A DNA stretch of 64,000 bases from Lineolata rhizophorae (Eukaryota > Ascomycota > Dothideomycetes > Lineolatales > Lineolataceae). The translations under genes and the position numbers were made by a program. The first letter of the stretch is position 1. The number at the start of each line of letters is the position of its first letter. Positions 55,352-64,000 of this stretch are shown here, piece after piece. The notes beneath the pieces are model-generated. The model saw only the letters and a program-made list of their open reading frames with translations, was not told the origin of the DNA and searched no databases. Location: the NCBI GenBank assembly GCA_010093515.1, contig MU001685.1:351851-415850 (forward strand). The letters run 5' to 3'.

Positions 55352-56265
55352 CTAGTAGCCGTACTCCGCCAACTGGGTCTTGACCTTATCGTCCACCGGG
55401 GCGTTCTTCTTTGCGTCCGCAAACTGCTTCCGGGCTGCCTTCTTGCGGTCGTAGTAGGCCTTGCTCTTGACTTTCCTCCGTTCCTCAAGGCGGGCAACGA
55501 TGTCCTGGTACTTCCAGCCGAATTCGTGACCTAGGCGACCGACGGTGCAGTACTTGCGGCCGGGAGCGAGACGCAGCACACGCAGCGCCTGCGGCACAAC
55601 CATGCGCTTCATGTGGTCATACGGAGGCGGGATACCCTCGTAGGTCTTGAGACGTTCCAAGGCGGCGGCGCCGCGGGGGGTCTTGTGCGGGAGCATGCCG
55701 CGGACGGTGCGCCAGAACATCTTAGACGGGCTGCGGTAGTGCCACGGGCCTGTAGGATAGCGTAAGATCGTGTCCGCGATAGGCTTGATGGAGTCTTCGA
55801 TAACGCTTACCTCCACGGGTGGCATTGTAACGGGTCTGCTTGCGGAGGAAAGCCTGATACTTCACTGTATTCACATAAAATTAGTCCATGCTTCATGGCG
55901 CTCGAACTCCCAAATTCTACGTGTTCTTCTTGTTCTTCTCCCATACGTAGACTGTGTGTATCTAGCACAGTCGAATGTGGGATCGGAATAGACGTACGCT
56001 TCGCACGAAAGAACTCGCCGGAGATGTTGAGCGCTTCGCAGCGGACGACAACAATCTTCTGGCCGCTGAGGAGCTGCTTGGCTACGATGCTGGCCAGGCG
56101 GCCGACAAGATGGCCCTTGCCATCGATAAGGATCTGGAAGGCGCAAGATTGGGGTTAGCCACGACACTCAACGGCCATAGGAACAGAGCAGAGATAGACC
56201 GTATTGCGAAAGGAGAGCAGCTAAAGAATGAGAGGACGACATACGACAGGCTCGAAAGTTGACAT
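55352..56265 (-). CDS. rpl16: 60S ribosomal protein L16 (uL13)
   Basis: Four exons (56265-56245, 56133-55998, 55864-55811, 55749-55352) give 202 residues, the usual length for uL13/L16 (mammalian L13a). The 21-base first exon encodes MSTFEPV. Exon 2 carries [20 protein letters not shown] and [18 protein letters not shown]. Exon 3 gives [19 protein letters not shown]. Exon 4 gives [52 protein letters not shown] and a basic C-terminus ending EYGY. The many short 5' introns are typical of fungal ribosomal-protein genes. It is divergent from nothing and lies downstream of the KARI-like gene on the same strand. Confidence 0.96.
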
Positions 56266-56778
56266 GGTGCCAAATTCCCTGGCGAGTGAGCTGGAGGCGA
56301 TGTCGACGTGTGGTGGTGCGGATGGCAGACGCTCGCCAAATTTAGGCGGCCGCAGAGAGTTGAGTGCGGCTCGGCAAATCCCGCCAAAAATTAAGCGAGT
56401 GCGCTGTGGCTGAGAACTGGCACGTGCACCCCCCTGGGTCAACCAAGACCAATCACAACACCACTCGTAGGTGACATGAGTTCTTCACTTTCATCACCGC
56501 ACGTCTCAGTTCGCTTTTCAATGATGGCTTGATTCTCGGGCGCCTGGAAAGCAAGCCAAGCAGAGCATGCAATATATGCTTCCCCCCTTAATTTATACCG
56601 CCATCTCCGACTTGGAGCAAGTCTCTGGAATGCATCACAAGAACCGCCCAATTTGCTCCCCGCAGGTCACCCAGTTGCTATGTTAGTTGAAACCAACCTT
56701 GACTCCCAGATGCCGCGGGGCTTTCAATGCAGCAATGGACGGGATCCCTATGGGCAACGCGCTGCATGTGCGCGCCGA
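56266..56778. other. Intergenic, L16 promoter
   Basis: 513 bases between the KARI-like stop and the L16 start, both minus strand. Expected to hold the ribosomal-protein promoter and the KARI-like 3'UTR; no further feature recognised. Confidence 0.4.
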
Positions 56779-58060
56779 TTACAACGTCTTCAATCCCAGG
56801 TGATCCCGTACCTTGTGCTCACCCTTCACCAGGTCCCACTGCTCAGTCTGCTTTCGAAGTTCGTTGACTGTATGCTGGACACCAGCACCGCCCTGCTCTA
56901 GCTTCTTGAATTCCTCAGCGAAGGTGCCGTTCTTGATTCGGTCTGCCTTCTGCTGGAAGACTTGTCTCATCTGCGTGGTGTCGAGCTCTAAGCTTCCACT
57001 GAGTTGGCCGTACTGACTATCTCGGGTTGTTAGGAATTTAAAGGCTTGTTCTAGTCTCAATATGGGCCTACTCACCTCACTAAGCTGTGTAGGCGCAGTT
57101 GTCCAATGAATCCATCGTCCGCCATGTGTTCCATCACTTTAGCCTATGGTGTCGGTTAGCTTAGGAAGACATAGTCTTCTCTCGGAGATTGACATACGGG
57201 CTCCTTGCTCAACCACATTTCATGCACGAGCTCTTCGTCCGACAATCCCATGTCCTTCAAAATCAAATAACCCACCCGATACATAGCAAGAACCGACGAC
57301 CATAGCGCTTGTTCATTAAACAAGTCTAGGAGCGTTTCATGGTAGGCCGTGCTCTTAACAACGCGTTTTTGGGTGAAACCTATGCCCTTGCAGAGTGCGA
57401 GAGCAATATCCCCAGCTTGGCCGGTACTGTCCTGCTCGACAGAGACGAAGCATGACAAGTCCGAATCACCTACAAAGTTGCTGCGCACTTCGGCCCCAAT
57501 CATGCGTGGCGCCACCATTACAATATCGTTGGTAGGCGCAACGTCGAGGTACCCATAGTAGACATTGTACCCGCTTGCAACCACTATGCAGCATGTCTTT
57601 TTGAGTGTAGCCGCAATCTTGTCCTTGAAGAGGCTGGCTTGGACCTAGGCGACGCTGGTTAGCACTTTAGGGTTTCAATATGTACGGGTTTGCCTACATG
57701 ATCAGGGACGAGCAGAAACAGAATGTCGGCTTGAGCTGCTGCTGCTGCCCAGTCCGAAGTGTATCCAAAGCCATCCTTCTCGGCTTGGGCGGCATACCGA
57801 TCATTTTCGTTAGCAACAACTATCTTCGGCGGCGTCGAGAATTTGGAAGATTCGATCGTGTCGCGCTTGTTCCCTTTTAGCTCTTGCGTAACTTAGGCAA
57901 AGGAGATATGTCTCCTGCTTACCAAGTTCAGAGCTTGGGCTCTGCCTTGATTTCCATATCCGACGAAAACGGCCGTTTTGCCGTCGAGCACATCGAGTGG
58001 ACAGTCCTTCTCGTAGAACTCACGAATTTGGAGGCCCTTAGATTGGCTAGCTGACGACAT
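56779..58060 (-). CDS. Ketol-acid reductoisomerase-like enzyme, non-mitochondrial type
   Basis: Five exons (58060-57923, 57880-57698, 57644-57198, 57143-57076, 57016-56779) give 357 residues. The N-terminal Rossmann domain starts VLDGKTAVFVGYGNQGRAQALNL (residues 23-46) and runs through ADILFLLVPDHV. The C-terminal knotted domain has STAYHETLLDLFNEQALWSSV, whose Asp and Glu match the KARI Mg2+ ligands, then LKDMGLSDEELVHEMWLSKEP with the second acidic pair, and SQYGQLSGS where substrate-binding Ser is expected. KARI converts acetohydroxy acids in valine/isoleucine synthesis. Unlike fungal ILV5, this protein has no mitochondrial presequence (it starts MSSASQSKGLQIREFYEKDC) and the core sequence is divergent, so it is a paralog or transferred relative with a possibly different substrate. 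Confidence 0.85.
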
Positions 58061-59005
58061 CTTGGCAATTGGAACTTTGTCTTGCTTAGGTGGAGGGTGG
58101 AAAAGGAAAACGAAGATGTCTCGGCGATTTAACAGCTTTTGTACGGTGGCGATCTGGACTTAAGTGAGGCAAGTCTAGGAAGGTCCCAAGGTGAATAATG
58201 GACCTTTTTGTGCTGGACAAAAGTGAACTGAAGCTCATCTATTGCATGCTCCTACGCGCTCAGTCAAGGGGCGTACCTGCTACTATATACTTCGTGTACC
58301 CGAGGTCGGCTCCCGCCGAACCAATCCTGTCACCTACGGTATGTGATATCGCGAGACGGATAAAAAGGATCCGAGCCAGGCCCTTTAACTTTTGACCGCT
58401 AGTGGCTGTATATCGCTTCCGCGTGCTAGAGCGGGCGAGTTTCTCCACCGTCTTCGGAGTTCCGGCAGTCCGAGGCGGGTCGAGACAAACAGGACTCCTT
58501 CTTGCGGGGTCAATCGCAGTCTGACTGCTCCAGCGGGATTAGCTGTGACCACTAAAACGGCAGACTTTTCCGAATTACGCAGATCATGCACAAGTTTGCA
58601 GGACACCCGACTGATGCATGATTGGTTGAGGACGGTCATCGTGGAATGCCGTCGGTTGAGAAACTTTCCAAAACTTGCCGGGTACATCGGCCGACTTGTC
58701 TTTTGCGATCTTGAGCTGCAAAGACATGCAACCCGTAGCAGGGTGTATCAGTTACCTCAAAGTAAACCACGCATTGCTGGCTGCTTATCTCTTACAAGCT
58801 TCAGCTGCATATGCGTGCTGCTGGTAGTTACATGGCTTGTACGGCGAGAATCGTTTCAGCCACAAGGATTTGAGCCAGCAAGCCGCGCTCACGCCGTCCC
58901 ACATACATACACAGGATATACCTAATTACGTACCTTGGCCAACTAGCAAATATAAATTCGAACCATCCTATTGGTAATCATGAATCCAAATAAACAAATC
59001 AGATT
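58061..59005. other. Intergenic, KARI-like promoter
   Basis: 945 bases between the KARI-like start and the ferric reductase stop. A plus-strand open frame at 58392-58925 lacks domain signal and overlaps open frames on the other strand. No repeat is seen. Confidence 0.35.
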
Positions 59006-61092
59006 CTAAAGACCAAACGCCTCGGCATGCCAAAACAGGTCGGCTCCTTGCCAGACCCATCTGCCAACCTCTCTACGCAGGCTCTTCACCATGTCGTCCG
59101 GCCCGCAGACGAGCACTGCAACTTTACCGCCATGCCCGCTAAACGTCTCATCAACAATTTGTCTCAGTCGCGGGCGCCCCGTCTTGATTACAGCACCGAG
59201 CGCAGTGTCGTTTGATAGGCGGCCTATGTTCTCATCGTCCTCAAGTAGGTCTTGCCGTTCTTCCAGCTCCATGCTTTCGTCTCCTGTCACCCTGTCCCCG
59301 CTACCGGTCAGATACAATTCCACTCTATCGCCCCCTTGACCATCGTCACCTTCCCCCCCGATCTCCTGGCGGCCGTCCTCGCCGTCAGACCATCCTACCC
59401 ATCCTGCCTCGGCAGGTTTCTTCACTGCCCACACCATTCGTACCTTCGTCCTCCTAGTACTCCCCGCACAGCCCGCCTCACACTCAACGATTTCGCGCCA
59501 AACAGGCACCGTAAAGGTCCCGCCTATTCCCCCGGCTATTAACAACACACGCTCGAAATCTGCCCACCACTTCGGCGCCATCCACCTCGCCGCCCCATAC
59601 GGCCCATGCACGCGCAACGCCACCTCCCGCCGCGGCGTCACTCCTTCCGGTACCACGTCCTGCTCGCCGGCGCGCAGGGCCTCCGCTCCGTCACCCGCCG
59701 CTCCTGCTGCCGCCGCCGCCTCCGCGAGAGCCCGCGTCGCCCCGCACCGAGCCCGCGCTACCAGCAGCAGCTCGCCATCGCGATCCGGCAGCGACGCGAC
59801 GGTAAAAGGGTTGCTGCGGAGGAAGCGGGTGAGGGCAGCCGTTGCGCCGAGAGACCCGTCAGCCGCCCCCGCTGCCGCCGCCGTCGGCCGGTGCACGTAC
59901 ACGTGGCTGGCGGGGCGCCAGCGGCGGGCCGGGTGCGCGGGCGGTAGGGTCAGCCGGACGCGGATGAGGCGTGTGTGCGGCAGAAGCGTTAGCGTGGCCG
60001 GCAGCGTCAGCGCGTGCGCTTCGCGCAGGTACGTGAAGGCGGCGTGCAGACCGAGTGCCGTCAGGACGTAGGCACGCAGGTGGGCCGTGTGCTGCGAGAG
60101 GGTGGCGAGCAGGACGAGCGAGCCGGATATGTGGAGGGTATAGAAGATGGAGTAGGAGCGCTCGCGGATGTAAGCGAGGGAAGTGGTGCCGAGGGTGATG
60201 AGCAGGAGCAAGCTGAGGACGCCGAAGATGACGTCGAAGTCGCGGGTGCGTTTGGTGAGGAGGGAAGCTCGGACGAAGAAGTTGAGGTAGAAGGAGGCGT
60301 GAAGGAGGAGAAGCATGATAATCAGACGGCCGAGGAGGCGGTGGAACGGGTTGAGTTGCTCGTGGGACAGGCCGGTGAGGAGTTGGATGGGATTGAAGCG
60401 GGGTTTGAGAGAGAGCAGGTAGTGGAAAGGTAACTGGGAGGCGGCAATGATACCAAAGCGTTTCGTTAGGTGGAGGTAGTCTGAAACATTCTGGTAAGTA
60501 TGTTATAGTACTGCAGTTTGCCGAAGCAAATAAAGTACAGTCGCGCGCAAATATAAACGAATGGATACGTCGATAATCAGTCGTAAAGGAGAGGTGTGAC
60601 AAATGAACGAAAATAACAAACTATCAATCAAGGATAGGCGCTGGATTCTAGCAATCGAGACTTTCCCACATACTCACCATCGCCAGTGTTTCTCATACAA
60701 AGCACTAGAAGCCATATAAAGTAGGCTGCACCCACGATCCACTCGCCTCTCGTCCCCCATCCTCCACTCATAACGTCGTCATCGGCCCACCATTGTGCCA
60801 AGCGCATAGTTTTCGCCATTCTTTGCTTCCAGTTGCCGCCGGCGCCGCTACTTCCAACTTCAAATTCCCGCGCCAGCCTCGCCCTAGGAAGCGGTGACAT
60901 TCTTCCGGCGGGTCCGTACTCGCTCGCGAACGCACCGGTAGAGAGTCTGCGCGCTACGACAACGACGCGGCATAGCAGCAACAGCACCAGCGGCGTCCAC
61001 AGAGCCACGTTGGCGTGGTGGTCGAGTTGCACGCGGCGTGCGATCTTTCCTTCCTCGTCGAGATTGACGAAGGCATAGCCTAGAAAGCCCAT
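59006..61092 (-). CDS. Ferric reductase-like transmembrane protein (FRE family)
   Basis: Two exons (61092-60678, 60480-59006) give 629 residues. Several membrane helices fill about 1-340, including TPLVLLLLCRVVVVARRL, IVGAAYFIWLLVLC, LLGRLIIMLLLLHASFYL and FDVIFGVLSLLLLITLGTTSL. Haem-ligand His candidates are in NPFHRLLGR, LLLHASFYL, FYTLHISGS and LSQHTAHL, the usual bis-haem layout. The FAD-binding domain carries RSNPFTVASLP (HPFT-type, with Asn in place of His). The NAD(P)H domain carries LLIAGGIGGTFTVPVW and VLVCGPDDMVKSLRREV. Such proteins reduce Fe3+ or Cu2+ at the plasma membrane, or act in vacuoles. An acidic Gly/Asp/Glu-rich insert interrupts the NAD(P)H domain. Head-to-head with the nucleoside hydrolase. 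Confidence 0.91.
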
Positions 61093-61831
61093 TTTTACCG
61101 AAATTCGAGCACTCAATAGCCCCGAAGATTGAACAGTAAAGAGCGACGGCGAGGTTTTAATATTGCCCTCGGAGCAGCGCAGGGCCTGCGTTTGCGAGCT
61201 CGTGCTCTCAAGTCGGTATTCGCGCGCAAGCAGTCAGCAAGTCAGTCAGTCAGCAACGACTTGATTGACAATTGAAAGTGCAACTAGCTGAGTGCTGATG
61301 GAAGGTAGACCGAATTGCGCGCACGTGGCATTTCGCAGGCACTACATAAGGCCCGAGCGCGCTGACGAACGCCTGCTGAGACAACCACCGAGGTGGCGCG
61401 AAACTACTGTGAGACTTGTAACTCGACCAAATATACGGGACGACAAGGGTATTTGCGTATATCGAATTAAGTCCTGATAGAATAAAAGGACAACAATAAC
61501 TTGGATTAGGGAGCCCAAAAAGCTTAATCCACGTAGCTTTTACTTCGGCTTGGCTCTTGAGATACCGCCCGTATCTAAGACGCTAAATCTGCTTAGTACG
61601 CAGCATCGAGGGACAGCAGCTTCCCGTTGGATACAAAAGCGAAGTCGACCTCAGACCATCTCGCAACTCCGTACGACGTAGCTTAGGGTTGCGCACGAAT
61701 AGCTCAGTAGGAAGTTAGTGTTTGCTACTTTTTTCCTCGTCTCTAGAGAGCAACCTCATCGTCTGCTACTCCGGTACTAAGCCAAGGAGTAGAGATTAGT
61801 GAAAACAACATAAGTCTTGTATCCTAAAAAA
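61093..61831. promoter_or_regulatory. Divergent promoter, ferric reductase / nucleoside hydrolase
   Basis: 739 bases between two start codons. The short run CAGTCAGCAAGTCAGTCAGTCAG near 61,230 is a small tandem repeat of CAGT. No GATA-type cluster stands out by eye. Confidence 0.45.
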
Positions 61832-63551
61832 ATGCCTGATGCTGGTTCCCGCAGTCTGGCAGAAGAGATCTGGAATGGCCAGGATGGCGATCAGCAACCA
61901 ATCCCCATGTGGCTAGACGTTGACACTGGCAAGTCCACCCGGAAACTCAGTCATTGAACACTATCAACTCCAACCGAACAATTGCACTAACAGATAATTT
62001 AGGTCACGATGTACGCTTTAGTTGACCCAGTAATTTGCCCTCTTCTTGATACGGCTCCGTTATTGACCAACAACAACAACCCCAGGACGCCTTCGCCATC
62101 CTCATCGCCGCGCAATGCCCTCGCATCAATCTTCTCGGCATCAGCACCGTCCACGGTAACGCCTCCGTGGCGCACACGACGCACAACACGCTCGCCATCC
62201 TGACCGCGATCGGCCGCACCGACATCCCCGTCTACGCCGGCGCCGCCCGGCCCGACAAGAGGAAGGAAGTCCACGCCGAATCCATCCACGGTACATCATC
62301 TGCCCCCAAGCAGTGTTCCCCTTCCGCCCCATTATCATCATCACCAACCCATTGTTCCTAACAATTCGTCCGCGCCAGGCGACTCCGGCCTCGACGGCAC
62401 GACCCTCCTTCCAGCCCCGACCACGCACGCCCAACCCGGCTCCGCCGTCGCCGCCCTCGTGTCCGCCCTCCTGTCCACGCCGCCCGGCTCCGCCTGGGTC
62501 GTCACTACGGGCGCCCTGACCAATGCGGCCCACGCCTTCGCAGCCTGCCCGGAGCTCGCGGCGCACGTGCGTGGCGTGAGCATCATGGGCGGCGCGCTAG
62601 GGCGCGGCTTCAGCGATGCGGTCATGGGCCAGTTGGGCGTGCGCATGAACGGGGAGGTGCCGAGGAGGGAGTGGGGCGTCGATGATGTGGGGGAGGAAGA
62701 GGCGAAGGAGTGGGATGGGGAGTGGGAGGAGAGGGATTGTTGGGTCGTGAAGGAGGGGGGAGAGGGCAAGGGAAGGATGCAGAGTTTCGGGAATTGGAGC
62801 CCGTTTGCGGAGTTCAACGTGAGTTTGGAGAAAAAAAGAAATTTCTTTGCCTTTTTTTTTGGGGGGGCATGTGCTTGGTATGCTTGAATGCATGTGCTAA
62901 CAAGACGGTGCAGATATACGTGAGTCCGATGATATATGAGTCTCCCCATTAAAGAAAAGAATGAACTAATCGATTTGGACCCTTCCTAACAACCCGCAGT
63001 GCGACCCCGAAGCCGCTTCCTCAATCCTCACGCATCCCATACTCAGGCCCAAAACCACTCTCATCCCCCTCGACCTCACCCACCAAGTCATCGCCGACTC
63101 CCACGTCCTAGGCCACATCCGCGGGCCTCCTGCCGACCATGCCGCGTCCCGGGTCCGCGCTCTCTTCCTAGAGATCTTAACTTTCTTCTCGCGCACTTAC
63201 GCTCACGTCTTCGGCATGACGATGGGGCCCCCGCTTCACGACCCTATCGCGGTCGTCGCCGCACTCGCGCCGGGGACCTTCTTTGACGCGCACGGATGCC
63301 ATAGTGGGGAAGCGGCCGACGAGGAACGGTGGGCCGTCAGGGTGTGTGTGGATGGCGACGATACGGGCGGGACCGGGGAGAAGAGGCAGCCGCAATTTTC
63401 GGGACAGTTGGGAAGGACGAGAGAGAGGCTATTGAAAAAAGGGTCACAGGGTGTGAGGATCCCAAGACGGATGGATGTCGATATGTTGTGGTGGTTGGTC
63501 GATTTTGCGCTTGAGAGGGCTGGGGCACAGATGGCGTCGGCAAGTGATTGA
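61832..63551 (+). CDS. Inosine/uridine-preferring nucleoside hydrolase
   Basis: Six exons (61832-61928, 62003-62010, 62086-62290, 62379-62818, 62914-62919, 63000-63551) give 435 residues. The enzyme splits ribonucleosides into base and ribose. The Ca2+ site DVDTGHDDAFAI is assembled from three exons, the middle one only 8 bases (GTCACGAT). Later landmarks: STVHGNASVAHTTHNT, VYAGAARP, VTTGALTNAAHAF, SIMGGALGRGF, NWSPFAEFNIYCDPEAA, DLTHQV and GPPLHDPIAV with the catalytic-site His and Asp. The Ile-Tyr of FNIYCDPEAA lies on a 6-base exon. The first intron uses a GC donor (GCAAGT). A Glu/Gly/Trp-rich insert follows the GRGF motif. No signal peptide; probably cytosolic. Confidence 0.93.
61929..62002 (+). 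other. GC-AG intron of the nucleoside hydrolase
   Basis: Donor G/GCAAGT and acceptor TAATTTAG. GCAAGT is the usual strong form of a GC donor. It is required to join ACT-G with GT-CAC-GAT into the conserved DTGHD motif. Confidence 0.85.
62003..62010 (+). other. 8-base micro-exon (nucleoside hydrolase)
   Basis: GTCACGAT, flanked by AG and GTACGC. With one base from exon 1 it encodes Gly-His-Asp of the Ca2+-binding site. Confidence 0.85.
62914..62919 (+). other. 6-base micro-exon (nucleoside hydrolase)
   Basis: ATATAC between GGTGCAG and GTGAGT. It encodes Ile-Tyr, which the family has at this place (FNIxCDP or FNIxADP); skipping it keeps frame but deletes the two residues. Confidence 0.82.
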
Positions 63552-64000
63552 AAGCGGAATTATGATGTGTCTTTCTTATCCTTCTGCCACTGGAAGTTGT
63601 TGCTCTGTGGTTGTAATTGATCGGTGGTGGACGCGACGTAGGACTTTAGAGAAGAAGGACTTGAACTGCGTCATGCGTGCGCGGCCGAAGCATATCGAGG
63701 CGAGTATTAAGGGGGCGATTTGATCGAGGTCTGTCAACCTATGTTGAGTCTTCGGCCACGGGGGCCTTACGACGAGCGAGCACTGTGAGGCGTCCTCTTT
63801 CAGAGTAATATTTAGGAGTCCAACAAAGACATCCGTAAAGGACGTTAAGAAGGTGCCAACAGAACTGAGTGCGAGTGAAATTCCGGTTGGGTGTTGCGAG
63901 ATCATGCTATAGTATGTGGTTCCTACAGGAACTAGCACTTGGATCATGCATCGCCAGTAGTACATGGTAGCAAGGCCAGGGCGTTCAAACCCCCATGTGC
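63552..64000. other. Right-edge sequence with an unassigned minus-strand frame
   Basis: 449 bases. A minus-strand frame at 63965-63576 would encode 129 residues with hydrophobic stretches (MIQVLVPVGTTYYSMI, ALSSVGTFLTSFTDVFVGLL). It stays open beyond its ATG toward the window edge, so it could be the 3' end of a membrane-protein gene. No family was recognised and the second half looks non-coding. Confidence 0.25.

Overview
This 64 kb window comes from a filamentous ascomycete (Pezizomycotina, most like a Sordariomycete). Genes have short GT-AG introns of about 50-250 bases, coding sequence is GC-rich, and the gene set is typically fungal: tef1, 60S L16, DBP8, a C2H2-NB-ARC-TPR NLR, a GH3 beta-glucosidase, a Zn2Cys6 activator, a ferric reductase and a Gfo/Idh/MocA reductase. 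I rebuilt 22 complete spliced genes by hand, plus the 5' end of tef1. In each complete gene the exon lengths sum to a multiple of three and the reading frame is kept across every junction. No virus-like element, CRISPR array, or intact tRNA or rRNA gene was found.

Layout. 1-8.7 kb: tef1 start (-), a mitochondrial SLS1-like regulator (-), an NT-C2 domain protein (-) and the tRNA adenosine deaminase TAD1 (+). 8.8-15.4 kb: a DUF7580-type protein (-) head-to-head with a 1371-residue NLR (+), the most system-like locus here. 15.9-24.7 kb: a CmcJ/GA4-desaturase-like oxygenase (+), a 60-residue protein with a 5'UTR intron (-), a cupin (+), the helicase DBP8 (-) and the tRNA 2'-phosphotransferase TPT1 (+). 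27.6-39.6 kb: a secreted GH3 beta-glucosidase, a DUF1772 membrane protein and a CLR-1/ClrA-like Zn2Cys6 factor, all on + and separated by long intergenic stretches, one of them AT-rich. 40.9-46.5 kb: a GST (-) and a DUF7923/CCCH zinc-finger protein (+). 48.4-53.7 kb: a Gfo/Idh/MocA reductase (+), a Nudix protein (-) and a single-pass wall-sensor-like protein (-). 55.3-63.6 kb: 60S L16 (-), a second ketol-acid reductoisomerase-like enzyme (-), a ferric reductase (-) and a nucleoside hydrolase (+) with 8-base and 6-base micro-exons and a GC-AG intron.

How the genes fit together. Most of the window is ordinary housekeeping sequence, with a loose tRNA/RNA-processing theme (TAD1, TPT1, DBP8, a Nab2-like CCCH protein). 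Two local groupings suggest shared function: the divergent DUF7580/NLR pair (possible self/non-self recognition or regulated cell death) and the beta-glucosidase near a cellulase-type transcription factor. Both functional links are inference from family and position. Domain names come from recognised motifs and were not confirmed by database search.
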